64,000 nt of DNA from Siphonodentalium dalli (GCA_032622095.1 CP136063.1:65115897-65179896); one strand, 5' to 3'. Positions 11,262 through 23,380 are shown, counted from the first letter of the stretch. The notes: generated from the sequence alone by a model not told the origin. Numbers and translations: made by a program.

Positions 11262-12164
11262 AGTGGCGAAAAATAACATTTTTCCCAAAAAACTAAATGA
11301 TTATATTTCCATTTCAGTGCTTGTTGTGAATGTATATTATTACAATTCAGGATTATAATATCCACTTACAAAACTATGGAAGTTGCTGTGTTAACATTTA
11401 GACGTTCAAAAGTTGTTCAATCTTGAGTTTTATGCCCTGCAACTAAATATAATATGATCACATCCGTATGGTCTGATTGAATGATGGAGGTCGTCTTGAA
11501 TATAAAGCTAAACTCGGTATTAATTTGACACTCCGGTGACATTGTGAGCACGGTAAGATCGGGTACGGGTATATTTCCATTGTTATGTTACAGAACAAGC
11601 GTCTTATTATAAAAAAATGACAATTTTCCAATTTTAGGGGGGAGGGTTATATGTTTTGCAAAAAATAATCCTTCAAGGCATTATCCAAAGTTTGTTTCTA
11701 GCAATTCGACTTCCCAGTTTATCGTAGAAAATTATTACGCTTTAACACTCGGAATTTAGTGGGGAAATTACAAGCTGTGTGCATTCAGTTAAAAAAAATA
11801 TTTTGAAACAAAAGCAAATATTTGCCCAAAAAACGCACTTAAATAATTTTTTTTCGAAAATAGTATTTATTTTCCAAAATCTTGTGTGGCGATGTGAAAT
11901 AATATCTCTATTACTAAGATTATAAAGGAAAATAATGCCAACATGACATTAACTGTCATCTGTAGTTTGAAATTTCAGTTTATGGTTATTTTAAGCTTTA
12001 TTCATTTAAAAACCATGAATAAAAAAAATTGCAACACTTTCAGAAGTTACATCCACCATTGCATGGACCGCAATGTAGTTCCCCACAACAGGCAATATGC
12101 GGAAATTTTCTTGGTGGCCGGTTGAACAAAACCTTAAAAAAAAATCCTGGCGTCTGGACTGCCC
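11262..12164. repeat. Right TIR of the large transposon
   Basis: Uninterrupted inverted counterpart of 3527-6372. It holds poly(A/T) stretches and no gene. Confidence 0.82.
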
Positions 12165-12240
12165 CATTGTACCGAGAAAGGATATGTCACTAACAACCCA
12201 CCACATTGTGCCGAGAATGATAACATAATAATAACCAGGA
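12165..12240. repeat. Minisatellite array, last part
   Basis: Resumes at gccccattgtaccgagaaag directly beside the right TIR and contains one and a half further units. It shows that the array once ran straight through. Confidence 0.88.
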
Positions 12241-12709
12241 ACCACATATCATTTGTTGAAGAACGATGGTACGATTTGACACAAAATCGGTCAAAATTAA
12301 TGTTTCTGAGATAATTTCCACAAAACACAAGAAAACTAAAATAAATATTTGCAATTGCCATCATTTGTGCGACACTAGCCGACGTCAAAATCGGAAAAAA
12401 AAGCATGCGCCCAATTTATATTTTAAACGCCCATCTTGGCCCGCACGCATGAGTCATTCACATATATACGCGTAAAATTTACGACTATGACCTAAATTAT
12501 ATACTAGTCAACATGTCCCGAAGTACCATGGCGCGTCTCCTGTCCGTGCTGAACCAATGAGTTGAGTGGTTTCTTGCTAAAAGCCGACCGCACCTGACCG
12601 GACCGCCCCAGGGGTCCGATCGAGATGGGGTTTGCACTATCGTGTAGTATGGACCTGAATGTACCAAAGTCCCAATCCCAAGTCAATAGCTCGAGCGGAC
12701 AGGGCACTG
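12241..12709. other. Unassigned non-coding stretch
   Basis: No repeat partner, splice pattern or convincing coding region seen. The part from about 12520 is distinctly GC-richer than its surroundings. Confidence 0.5.
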
Positions 12710-13033
12710 TTAACCCCTAACTTGCGGCCGTTTCCGCCAGGTACGGTGGAATCCAAAAAGGCGCCGACCTCACCTCCCCTGACTGCCTGACCACGAAAAA
12801 GGACATTATATCATGAAGTGAATACCCCTATACCCCTATACCAGCAGCGTATGGGTTAATTTATTCACTTCCGCTGCAGCTAGCGACTTGTCCGATCGCC
12901 CATGGATGTATATGGGTATTCACTTCATGGTATAATGTCCATTTCCGTGGTCAGGCAGCCATGCAGGGTAGGTGCGGTCGGCGCCTTTTTGGATCTCCAG
13001 TACCTGGCAGAAACGGCCTAAGTTAGTAGTTAA
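12710..13033. mobile_element. Foldback MITE with TTAA ends (piggyBac-like)
   Basis: The arms 12710-12840 and 12898-13033 are inverted copies (gaccacg...ggacattata, atgaagtgaataccc, aaggcgccgacc), separated by a ~60-bp loop. The outer edges are TTAA on both sides, followed by CCCCTAACTT / CTACTAACTT. A TTAA target plus a CCC start is the piggyBac style. It has no coding capacity. Confidence 0.85.
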
Positions 13034-13402
13034 CAGTAGGTACATTACCTCCCCCGAGATGTCGCTCGTAAGCTGACTTCCGGTATTCTAAAAAAGGCAT
13101 CCCGACCATGGAACCGGAGCGGGGTGTTGCATTCTATGGAATCACATGACACTCGATCTTTATAGATCTTTTTGGATTTCGCGCTAAAACGAAAGCCGAA
13201 TTAATAAGCTATCATTTAGTGCTCAAATAAATAACCGGGATCAATTAGAACATGATAAAAGATTTTTTTCGAAAATTAGGCGGAAACAGTAATTGGGTTA
13301 AACGAAGTTCACGTGGATAAAAAGTTATATTTTAGACAGAGAAAAAAAAAGGATTTACCTTCTGCGCTCTCATCGGCCACGCGTTAGAATACGTGGTAAA
13401 AG
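13034..13402. other. Unassigned non-coding stretch
   Basis: No gene or repeat recognised. Confidence 0.45.
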
Positions 13403-13930
13403 TTAAAGATGGATTATCTCTTTAAATAACAAATTTTAAATAGTTGCGTGGGTATAAAATAATAGATATGAACTGAAGACCTATGTCCGGAAAAGCTTCT
13501 ATCAATTAATATTGATTTTATTTCGAATATAAAATCGGGCCCATTTATGTTACTATTTTTAGAACCGACCATTCGGATGAGACCTTATTGCGATATAGAG
13601 CACTGGGCTGTTCCCACGGCTACGCAACGAATGTCAAATGTCACAGATTGGTTGTTTGTATTGTTTTGTTCCAACGATATAAGCGATAACGAGTATAATT
13701 AACATCTATTTGTGACAAAATTGCACAATATAATTTCTGGTCTCTGTTAACAGTAACCACCATTGTTCGTTAGCTGAACAAACACACCTTTTTAGACCAG
13801 AAAATATTCGAAATAAAATTAATATTAATCGATAGAAGCATTTCCGGACAGGAGTCTTCGATTCAAATCTAATATCTTATACCCCGGTAACTATATAATA
13901 CATGTTTACAAAGAGATAATCCACCTTTAA
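13403..13930 (-). mobile_element. TTAA-flanked MITE, copy 2 (reverse)
   Basis: Same family as 5569-6095 in the opposite orientation, with TTAA at 13403-13406 and 13927-13930. Close to full length with a few substitutions. Confidence 0.92.
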
Positions 13931-14416
13931 AGGCGAACCAAATTTTATAGTGTCTATAAATAGACAAACGAATATGATAGGGTGATAATTCACTGAATAG
14001 TTCTCACTTCCGCTTTAGATCAGATCTGAAGCATTGATCGAAGCACGTTTTCGCGAACGGAACGCTTTTTACGAAGCAAAAGCTATAATAAGAATATATT
14101 TCACTTGTTTATTTTGTGGTAGGTGAAGCTAAACATTGAATACGTATATTCTGAGTCCCATATGGCCTTGTTCCCATTGTCTCCGACACAACTTATCAAT
14201 TGTTGTGATTACCGTTTTATCAGTTTCAGTTTCACACCTAAGTACCTGGTCACAACAGCTGATCGCTACAGGTGTTAGATTATATTTTATTTTGTCAGCA
14301 GCAATAAACACGTTGAAAGTGTAATTTTACACAAAATAGTATAACATTATGTGAATATAAACTGTATGTATAACATAAGTAAAAGTGGTTTATATATATT
14401 ATACTGTGTGCATTCA
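13931..14416. other. Unassigned non-coding stretch
   Basis: AT-rich; nothing recognised. Confidence 0.45.
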
Positions 14417-14559
14417 AGCCTTGAAATCGTGCCTGTCATTTGCAGAATGAGGTTCCCAGAGGGTGAACTTGGTGATGATAACACGCTATGCTGGTTAGCA
14501 TCACTAAATTTGCCCTCTGGGGACCTCATTCTGCAAATGACAGACACTATTTCAAGGCT
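14417..14559. repeat. Long near-perfect hairpin
   Basis: The arms agccttgaaat...ctgtcatttgcagaatgagg...cccagaggg (from 14417) and the inverted copy ending atttcaaggct (14549-14559) pair over about 60 bases each, with a short loop near 14488. A transcript would form a pre-miRNA-sized hairpin. It could equally be a tiny foldback MITE. Confidence 0.88.
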
Positions 14560-16924
14560 CGGATGTACAATATATGCAATAATCTCATTGAAAGCTGTGA
14601 TGTGTAAAGTATTGTAGTGACAGCCACAGGCATTCTTAACAGTTGTGGTAGAGCACAGGGGTGGGTCTTTAGTGAACCATCAGTCCCTTAACACAAACAT
14701 TTATGGGACTCTGAGTCTTGGTCAGGCAGGGTCTATAGTAAACTGAGCCTACCTTTAAATTAAAAGTCTTCATCGTGCATTTATTTGATACTGTACTCAT
14801 GCTAAACGGAACACATTCCATAATTGAGTGATATCATATTATATATTTTTGCAAACATTGAGGACCTCATTAGCCAACATAAACACTACCTCAATAAAAC
14901 TAAGCCGATTTAATCCCTTCTAATTAATGGGGCCGACTTCGCGTAGGGACGTCTTCGTATGGGCCCGACTCCGTGTGGGCCGACTTCTCCAGATACCATC
15001 CACTTACCTTACTATAAATTGACTTCTTGTACAAAGTGATGGAGAATAGATGCATTAAATTTCTATTTATTAAGATCTCAATCACTGTTTAGAAGGTCTG
15101 TGGTGACAGTACAGATTATTGAAAATCAGTTGGTTGTACTCACTGGACTGTCATACAGTGTATGACTGAATGCTATCAGGATAACAGAATAACAAGCCCA
15201 ATGCCCATTTATTTCCAATATACGGTGCTCAGGGGGACATAGTTTTTAGTTACCGTAATTATAAGGGAGAGGCAAGTTATACATTTTGAACTTCATATTC
15301 TTGGAGTTCTAATGAAGTGAAAGGCAATATTACCAAGATCAAATTAAGGACATTCGATAAAGTGAGCCGGATTGTCATTCACATAACTTAGCTGCAGCAT
15401 GCTGTGTCGTTCTATAGGCTGCTGTCCAGAGATATATACATTCTGGCAAAATGTTGCAATTTTCTTCCTTTTTTCCATGTTGTCCGCCACTTGCCGCTCA
15501 TGGCACATTCATTACTGACAATTAATTCCACCAATTCCAACATATTTCAACAGAATATAACCTTAAGTAAGACAAGGACACAATATTACCTAACTGAGTG
15601 AATCCTGGTGTGTGCTATGTCATGGGTTCGACTTTGGAGCATTTCTCGAAATATGAATTTCTCATGTCTTAAAACTGAAATGTTTTCAAAGTCAATTTTT
15701 CTAACTTAGACCAATTCTAAGTAATGAAACTCAATCAAATGGTTATGTTTATGTTCTAAATTACTACAATACCCAAAATATTTCAACAAAATCTCAAATA
15801 CAAAAAAGTGTGTTATGTTGCTATTAACAGTGCCGTGCACAGAAGTTGGAATCACTGACTTTTATGCCATTTTTTTTAGATTTTTTTGGAGTTATAGGCA
15901 TTAGGGTTTAGAAGAACGGAAAGTCCTGTTGTCGAGGTACCCCCAAAACTCTTCACTTCGACCCGTGAATTTCAACAACAAAAGCATAATTCTCAGGGTT
16001 TTCGGCATATTTCGTCAGAAAAATCATTTATCTACAATCTTACCGCGAGCATAGCATCTATTCGTTGATTTATTCCAGGTTTTATCGCACGTTAAAACAT
16101 TGTTTTCACCTGTTAGCTTGGTGGTACCGCCGAAGTTTGCCGGACCTCCTCGTGTGTCTTCGGCAAATCGGTATTTAAAGTACAAAAACTGGTATTCGGA
16201 GCCGGAACATTGTTATCGGTCAAAACAATCAGCCCACGGCAAAGGTCTATTAAAAGTATCAGGTTCTGCCTTCCCAGCTGGTCCGTTAAGCGTTGTTTCA
16301 TTGTGTAATATGGTCATTTGAGTGTTAAACAGAATAAAATGTCAAGAAAGGGATTTTGGTGTCATTAGACGCAGAATAACACATCAAAACTATCCAGAAA
16401 TTCAAGTTGGCGTTCAACATAGCCACCGAAACTAATAAATAGCTAGGGCAAATTACTCACAAAGTCAAATTGACCAAACACGAATAAAGTCTCGATATGG
16501 ACGTCTGATTGTAAACAATATGCTTTGGATGTGCATGGCTGAGAATGTGTCGACATTTCAAGATGGCTACCAAAATGGTCGTCGAAAATTGTCAAAATTT
16601 GAGTGATATCAATATCAGTACAATTTTCCAACGTATTGATTCCCATTTATCGGGACAACAATTTTTCAAACAAAGCAGTATCTTCGTTAGATTCAAACCT
16701 GATAGTCACACACTAAGAGGGCATTTTGCAATTATGGCGAGAGATGAGCTTAATTGTTTTCAAATATGTACGAAAAAACAGATGTCAATAGCTACGTGCA
16801 GACATGATTATCGATGAACGATTGCCAGTAAACATATGGTCCCAGTGGTTCATTCAGCAAATTGTGTAGCGCAAAAAATGCGTGATATGACATACCAGCT
16901 GGCATGATGCTACGCTGAAATCAG
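14560..16924. other. Unassigned region, possible upstream exon at its end
   Basis: No conserved coding region found. A good 5' splice site, aaatcag|gtaaca, lies at 16924/16925 with a phase that matches the exon at 17029. Upstream of it the matching frame is open for only 11 codons before a TGA, so either a further acceptor lies close by or this is untranslated leader. Confidence 0.4.
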
Positions 16925-17028
16925 GTAACATATTCTGATATATAACCAAGCATAAGAGCGAATATTTCCCATTACAATTCACACAAGAGCCACACAACAC
17001 CCACGTGACTCTGATTATTCTCAAACAG

Positions 17029-17115
17029 GTTTGAAGAGGATCACTATCACCCCAGTTCAGTCAGGGCCAGTTGCAAATGAAGCGAGATTAAACGATCCAA
17101 TCTTGACAGATCCAA
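17029..17115 (+). CDS. Internal exon of an unrecognised spliced gene
   Basis: 87 bases bounded by an acceptor (ctgattattctcaaacag) and a strong donor (aa|gtaagtat at 17116). In the frame set by the neighbouring exons it reads GLKRITITPVQSGPVANE and then RLNDPILTDP, with no stop. It starts after one base of a codon and leaves one base over, which joins exactly to the exon at 17613. Function is not recognised; the sequence is polar and probably part of a soluble protein. The next upstream exon is uncertain. Confidence 0.6.
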
Positions 17116-17612
17116 GTAAGTATAATACAATTCAGTCAATAATACATGTATCACTTATTAAACTTCTCAAAATAAACATTTATCTTCAAATGGGAGGTTT
17201 GTTCCAACAGCTAAAATAATGTGCTATAGTAATAACAATAGATATGTATGTATAAAATTAGGCTCAAAACATTCTGCAATGCATGCACAATAAACATCAA
17301 TAGATATTAAAGACACTAGTTGACAAAGCTGGGTTGAACAAGAGGTTGCACCACGTGCGGATTAATTGTTTAACTACTGGGGACCACACAGGGTCAAAAG
17401 TATTGAAGTTAAAATATTAAATTGAAATGTAATGAATCAACCATAAAATCAACCAATGTCTATCAACCAATGTCATCAATATGAATCAAAATAATATTTT
17501 AATTTCTTTATTTAATATATCGAATAGTATACAAATCAACACTACATTGAATTTGAACCTACAATGTACATGTATGCTAATATTTTTTATACATCTTCAT
17601 TCTGAATATCAG

Positions 17613-17770
17613 ATCTTCCTGAACATTTCAACGACCAAAGAAGGGAAGCCTGGAATAAAGTGCAGCTAACCGAGATTGTGAGAATAGAGAAAATGAAAGA
17701 AAAATATCCACAACTAAGAAGGTCTCAAACTTGTGTAGCCATGGCAAAGAATTTGAAGGAAACAGTTTGA
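17613..17770 (+). CDS. Terminal coding exon of the same gene
   Basis: Follows an acceptor (ttcattctgaatatcag at 17612). Joined to 17029-17115 it continues in frame as NLPEHFNDQRREAWNKVQLT, then a charged helix-like stretch with EIVRIEKMKEKYPQLRRS, ending KNLKETV and TGA at 17768. An AATAAA lies six bases after the stop (17776-17781). The matched phases, both splice signals and the polyadenylation signal support a real gene tail of about 80 residues in these two exons. No family was recognised. Confidence 0.62.
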
Positions 17771-17913
17771 AAGCAAATAAATGAGAGTTTGTGTACTAGT
17801 CTGGTTGCTTGATCATAAATTGCTGGTTATTTAGTTATAGTTAATCAGAGCTGACAATTATATCCAAGGTTGACAATTATATAGCATGATGCAATTAATT
17901 TCTTAAGTTACAA

Positions 17914-18139
17914 TTAAAGGGTTACTGTACACAAAATCTGGCAATTTATGGGAACATCTCTTTTTATACTCAACATAATATATGCAACAAATGATTGAAT
18001 TTCAGACAATGATGCAAGCAATGTGGTAATTATAATGGAAATGATTTTATGACTGGAGTCATAAATTCAGTTTCATTATAATTACCATAACGGAGATGGT
18101 CCCATAAATGGCCACATTTAGTGTACAGTACCCCTTTAA
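17914..18139. mobile_element. Short TTAA-flanked MITE with inner palindrome
   Basis: TTAA at 17914-17917 and 18136-18139. The ends aagggttactgtacac and gtgtacagtacccctt are inverted, and tttatggga.catctc pairs inside them. A second hairpin (gtaattataatg / cattataattac) occupies the middle. About 226 bp, non-coding. Confidence 0.87.
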
Positions 18140-18516
18140 TTTTGAGTATCAAGTACTAACATCAGTTACTAAAGTTATGTGAAACACTGGTAGGGTGATC
18201 AAATCAAACTTGAGAATAATCTTGCTCAACGTAGTTAATTTTTACGATAGTTTGGTAGAACTCTGACATGTGCCACGTCCTTAAAGTTAACTACAGTATT
18301 TTACAACCTATATACTCTCTCTCTAATAATAGTGTCAGTAGTGCACTCAGCACGATTATTAATATTGGAGAAAATTCCCAAAAACCACTATTACATTATT
18401 ATATGGCATTGGGACATAAGAATGAAAGTGTCAATTACTTTAAGAATGCATGTAGCTGTAGTTGATAAATATATTTGCATTGGTCATAATTGTTATTTTT
18501 ATAGAAGACCTACTAG
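18140..18516. other. Unassigned non-coding stretch
   Basis: Nothing recognised beyond AT-rich sequence. Confidence 0.4.
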
Positions 18517-18672
18517 TACAGTAATGCCCTAATTAATCGACTCCATAACCACAGCAGAATTATGAGAGCTTTCCGATGAATGGCAACAAGCCATATTTCT
18601 GACTAAATCCTAAAAAGTTACCCATAATTCTGCTGTGGTTAAGAAGTCGATTACTTAGAGCATTACTGTGCT
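18517..18672. repeat. Hairpin/foldback repeat
   Basis: The arms cagtaatgc...aatcgact..taaccacagcagaattatg and their inverted copy (cataattctgctgtggtta...gcattactgtg) pair over about 50 bases each, around a ~50-base loop. Confidence 0.87.
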
Positions 18673-19732
18673 GGCATCTTAGCATTTCGCCATTGGAACT
18701 TGAAACATCCCTACAAGGCTACATTATTAAGTTCCATTGCAGAATTAAATACTATTAGGACCTTGGTTATATATTATACATGTATATATTAGTAGAATAG
18801 AACATTAAATTCATATTTATTGTTTACTTTGTTTTATGTTATAGCTTAAAAATATTTTAGATTTGTTCTACATGACTCAATAATTTTTTTTTACAAAATT
18901 ATTTTGTCAATCTTACCTCTATAAATCTGAAGGTCTGACAAAGCTATTTTTATTCTTTATTTTTATCCACTGATATATTTCTATGAATATCTATGGTTTA
19001 TTCAGTATTATATGTAAATTTATCCAATAAGATATCTGCCCCATGACTAACTGTGCCCACCTACCCTTACATCTGGAACTGCAACATATTTCCATGCAAA
19101 TAGGTTCATATTGTATATAGACATGCATCTCCGTGCTATAGATGAGGAATATAATTATTTTGTACCGTTAGATCAGGTAGGGGGCTAGGGGCACCAAAAT
19201 TAACAAAGCCCATTCCATTTCTTATACATGTATGTATAGGCACTCCCATGAAACATGTGGACGTGTTGTTGGTTGCCCATATGTGCTGTCATATTAATCA
19301 TATTAAAAATAAATCTGAAGGTCCCAGTTTTGGCCAAAAAGAAAACCTCTTTGTTTCCGATACCCTGCCTGGTTGAGATTTTCTTGCCTGCCTCAATTTT
19401 TGTTTTCAATTTTCTGCAGAAGGATAGTCAAAAGTTACCTGTTAGAGTGTCAATGTGAATATTTATTGTTTTTTCCCCAATCCCGAAAGCAAAAATAAGT
19501 CAGTTATTGGTAGAGATCATACAGCAGAGTGAATGATTCAAGGGACAGCATGTGTTTACCCAATGCTTGGCTCGTTTTCAAGGAACATTGATCTACCATA
19601 TTCCATGCGGCTGTAACTACACTATTATATCACTTACAGCTGAAAGGTTTAACAAAAAAATTGGAAAACAAATATCCCTGCCTGTCTGGAAAATTATCCC
19701 ATTGTTATCGGAAACAGGGAAGTTTTTTATTT
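18673..19732. other. Unassigned AT-rich stretch
   Basis: No gene recognised. A single aaggtcccagtttt near 19318 resembles the minisatellite unit at 19741. Confidence 0.4.
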
Positions 19733-19841
19733 TGGCCTTAGCCAAGGTCCCAGTTAGCCAAAAGGTCCCAGTTATCCAGACTTGAGGTCCCAGTTAGCCA
19801 CAGTCGCAGTTAGCCAAAAGGTCCCAGTTAGCTGGCTACCG
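19733..19841. repeat. Minisatellite, ~17-22 bp unit
   Basis: Five irregular copies of aaggtcccagttagccaa, some lacking the first three bases or with tcgc in place of tccc. Confidence 0.85.
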
Positions 19842-20029
19842 GAAAATCGCAGTCCCCTAATCCTTAACTATATTATAAATTAATACTACTAAGTAATATA
19901 TTAAATTAATAATATAATAGAATAGCACCTAGAGAATACAGCACCAGCAGTTAAAGCACCAGTGACATTAATCAGCTAGATGATTACGAAGCCAACAACA
20001 AAAAAATAATTAGCTACTAGTATAACAAT

Positions 20030-20200
20030 AACATGATTTTTGAGGGCGTTATGGTTTATTAACGGCCCGGCTGGAATGATTAACAGCCCAAGGGCCTATT
20101 AGCGGCCCGAGACTAAGTCGAGGGACGCTAATAGGCCCGAGGGCTGTTAATCATTCCAGAGGGCCGTTAATAAACCATAATGCCCGATGAAATCATGTTA
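20030..20200. repeat. Long GC-rich hairpin
   Basis: The arms start aacatgattt..gggc and continue atggtttattaacggccc, ggaatgattaacagccc and gggcctattagcg. They are mirrored almost perfectly on the right to aaatcatgtt at 20199. About 80 bases pair, with a short loop around 20118. It is a compact foldback MITE or a hairpin-RNA source. Confidence 0.9.
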
Positions 20201-21763
20201 TTACTATTATTACCACAGTTTTGGACATTTGACCCATTTGAGGATTTAGTGGAATAATGAAGTAGATTAAGAGAGAAATATTTTCAAGAACATTTAAATT
20301 TGATACCATTTGACTTGTCAGCTGACACGGACTGACGGAGTCTCGACAATAGGACAGGGGAAAACCCAGTGCTCATTGGAGACGAGTAACAACCAATGAG
20401 AGGTTGACAGCTAAAATTATCAATGCATACTTACGCTTGATACAATAATTCAATCATATAGCGTGAATTCCAATCATAAAACCATTATAGTGTCGAGGAA
20501 ATCGGATACATCTTCCCATTATTTTCTTGAAATAACCACGCCAGATCGGAAGTTGAAGGGACGTAACTCTCGCGATAATAAACGAGATCTATAGTTTCCG
20601 GGCGGCGGGCCGATATTGAACTAGGCTTCTCATTATCGGCCCGCGGCCCGCTGTTCTGGTAACAATACGCTATTTGGAACGCCCCGAAAAACATTATCAA
20701 TGGCCTAGAGAACGCCCTATAAAGTGGTAATAATATATATTATATTATATTATATAACCAGGCGCGTAGCCACGGGGGGGGGGGGGGCATGTGCCCCGCA
20801 CCCCTCCTCACCAACAAAATTCCCAAAAAATATGTCTCGCATATGTAATTATCCTAGCCATCGACCACAGTTGTTGGAAATTATTATCAAAATCCAATGA
20901 TAAATACACACACCATTACTTCAATAACAATAATATATAGACAAGTATGGAAAGCTGCCAATTTACTGGAACAGAGGCAACTGGACTCCATCTACCACAA
21001 CTAGTTTCAAGTCCTATTTCAGCATAAAAAATGTATTAATTGTAACTCAATCAACTATATATATATGTCTTGAAAACAACACTGCAAATCCGAAATGATT
21101 TGGCATTTCTTGCAACATTTATTAATGTGAATTTCCAACAACACAAAAATTTAAAATCTCACACTTCTCCATCCGAGTCACAGGCTATAATTAGAAGCAC
21201 GGATTGGTTATGACGTTACAATCTCGGATGGCGACTTGTCAATTTCACACAGAAGCTTTCCATACTTGTCCATATTATTATTAAAGTAATGATATGTGTA
21301 CTTAGCAGCCGATTTTGATAAAATCTTCCAACAACTGTGGCATCGACTGACAAGTGAATTCATAGTCATACCATAGTTGTTGCGAGGGACTCGCCGTAAA
21401 CCAAGCACCATGAGAGGATAGACTCGTAAAACAATTAGCCAGCTTCATCCATGAATAAACCCGATGACTGTGGGGTGAACTCAGGGAAAATGACGTATGT
21501 AAGAAATTCTTTGATAGTATCCTTTAAAACTGTAGTGGTATTGGTAACACTGCCTGGAGTTTGGATTGAAACTACCGTAGATTATGATCTAGCAGAATTA
21601 GAGACCCCGAATTCGTTATTGGGGTGTCATATGGTTGTTGAAAAGTTGTCTCGATTCCTCTGATAGAAAAGACACCAGAAACGCCCCCCCCCCCCCACTA
21701 TTTGTGGATCCAAGCTACATGTACGCACCTGTACATAACTATTATAGCTATAGACAGGTCAGG
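20201..21763. other. Unassigned region with simple repeats
   Basis: Contains a TATAT-rich run (20730-20757), a poly(G) tract (20776-20789) and a poly(C) tract (21684-21698). The two tracts could be ends of a CAGGGG-type element but inner homology was not seen. No gene. Confidence 0.45.
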
Positions 21764-22073
21764 GAGAACCCAAAATCGATGTACTAAACCTCGATTTGTG
21801 TTAAAAACCTCGATCGAGGTTCTTCGAGATCACGTGATCAGTTACACGGACTCACGAGTCACTACCATAGTGCAAGATGAAATACTCCACACTATATTAC
21901 TACTACCATTACTGGCATTAGTATCATATTTGGTTTAGAGTGTTTCCCCTTATAAAGTTATATCATGGGTGAGTATTTTGAGTTGACCAGTGGCCACATG
22001 ATGATGATCTCGAAGAACCTCAAACGAGGTTTTTTACACAAATAAAGGTTTAGTACATCGATTTTGGGTTCTC
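21764..22073. mobile_element. MITE with ~70-bp terminal inverted repeats
   Basis: The left end gagaacccaaaatcgatgta continues through ctaaacct..atttgtgt to gaggttcttcgagatca. The right end is its inverted copy finishing at gggttctc (22066-22073). About 310 bp, no coding capacity, target duplication not resolved. Confidence 0.87.
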
Positions 22074-22794
22074 AATGAAACGTTGAATAAGTAATGTGTC
22101 GTGTCCACGTTTATCTCTTGATTATCGAAAAATTATTTTATAATTACATGCACTTACCTAACTTCGCGTCGAATCATTCAATTCAGTTCTTCACTACTTC
22201 AGTCCAGATGATCATCATCATATGTCGCCTTTTTATATGGGATATCTGGTCATATTTTGTCATTTCCACGAAGAATAACCCCATTCGCATATCTACTGAT
22301 CAATTCCCATTGTTGTCCTTCAAAGCGCAACATAATAATCGCACAAAACTGTGAATCGCGTTGAAAAAAAGAAACGAATGCGGCCATGCTTTCAATCGAC
22401 GCAAAAAAGTGTGACGTCATGAACATGTACACAACAAATGTCTCGTGAGTCGGAAGGTGAAGGACACAGAGTATAGCTCTTGCGACGTTACCCCGCTTCC
22501 GTGCAAGTCCCGCTAACAATAAATTGGTCGCACATAGTGACACCGCTAATAGGGCGATTGTCAGTACTGAGTTCACAAGTTATCCACCTCGTAATCTGGA
22601 AAACGATGGACACTTCAATGATGAGTTTGTCACAGAAACTGATATTCAGTCTGCCCTACCTGAAACCACTATGCCAATTGCCAGTGAAGCTAATGTGTCT
22701 CAATTAAAAACTCAAAGTTGACAATGCATGTGGTCGTCTGGAACGCGCGCGCCAGTCAAATGTTTGCATAAATGTAAGTTGGTTTGGTTACCCC
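22074..22794. other. Unassigned non-coding stretch
   Basis: Several overlapping short open stretches occur on both strands but none shows a domain, splice pattern or homolog. Not called. Confidence 0.4.
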
Positions 22795-23164
22795 TCTGTC
22801 ACGCCAGCTTTTGAAGTAATTGACCATTTTGAAGTAGGTCTCCACCTTTGAAGTAAAAAACGCCAGCTTTTGAAGTACCTCACCACTTTTGTAATAAAAT
22901 CGCCAGCTTTTGTAGTAAAGTGAGGTCTACGCTTTTGAAGTAAAAAAACGCCAGCTTTTGCGGGGGGGGGGGGGGGGGGGGGGATGGGGTCTGCAAAAAA
23001 AATCCGTATATAGGCCGGGGTGGGTGGTCCAGCAGCTATCTTGGATTTTACTCTTTGCATGACTAAATTCCTCCCTTCGGGGCGTAAGCTTCCAGTACGT
23101 TGTAGATATGTAGATAGAGTTACCTGCCTAACAGGGTATGTATAAGTATAGACATAAAAAAAAT

Positions 23165-23335
23165 TTCAGGCCTGTCGAGTTGAGTCTCAGTCTGGTTCGC
23201 AAGCGTGGTAAAAATACTCCTCCAGGTATGTATATATGTAACAGTACTAACAAGTCCTACTAAAAATACCCCTCAATATAGAATAACAATACTAACACAA
23301 AGTCTATACAGCCGTGTGAGTGTGTACGTATGCCA
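23165..23335 (-). repeat. Dispersed repeat: empty version of the 51884-57610 insertion site
   Basis: Reverse-complemented, this reads straight through cacggctgtatagactttg, attctatattgaggggtatt and ggacttgttagtac to gaaccagactgagactca. The same sequence at 51834-51883 and 57611-57725 is split by a 5.7-kb element. Confidence 0.88.
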
Positions 23336-23380
23336 ACGTCGGGCCATCGGCGGTTCTCCTGACATAGGAGGTATTTACAA

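Larger units (their letters stand above)
3527..12164 (+). mobile_element. Large DNA transposon (~8.6 kb) with ~0.9-kb terminal inverted repeats, decayed
   Basis: The two ends are inverted copies of each other: 3527-4102, 5498-5568 and 6096-6372 on the left match 12164-11262 on the right. Both start with agtcca.acgcca. Minisatellite lies immediately outside each end, so the element jumped into the array. Between the TIRs are plus-strand fragments of one transposon protein (6737-7582 and 10114-11260), a relative of the protein in the 33556-35887 element. Four later insertions are visible: a tandem-repeat element at 4103-5497, a TTAA MITE at 5569-6095, a 2.6-kb element at 7536-10113 and, inside that, a dispersed repeat at 9105-9470. 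The exact target-site duplication could not be defined. Confidence 0.8.

Noticed and set aside
22250-22576. 108-codon minus-strand frame with a hydrophobic start resembling a signal peptide
   Set aside because: No domain, overlapping open frames on the other strand, no splice or promoter support.
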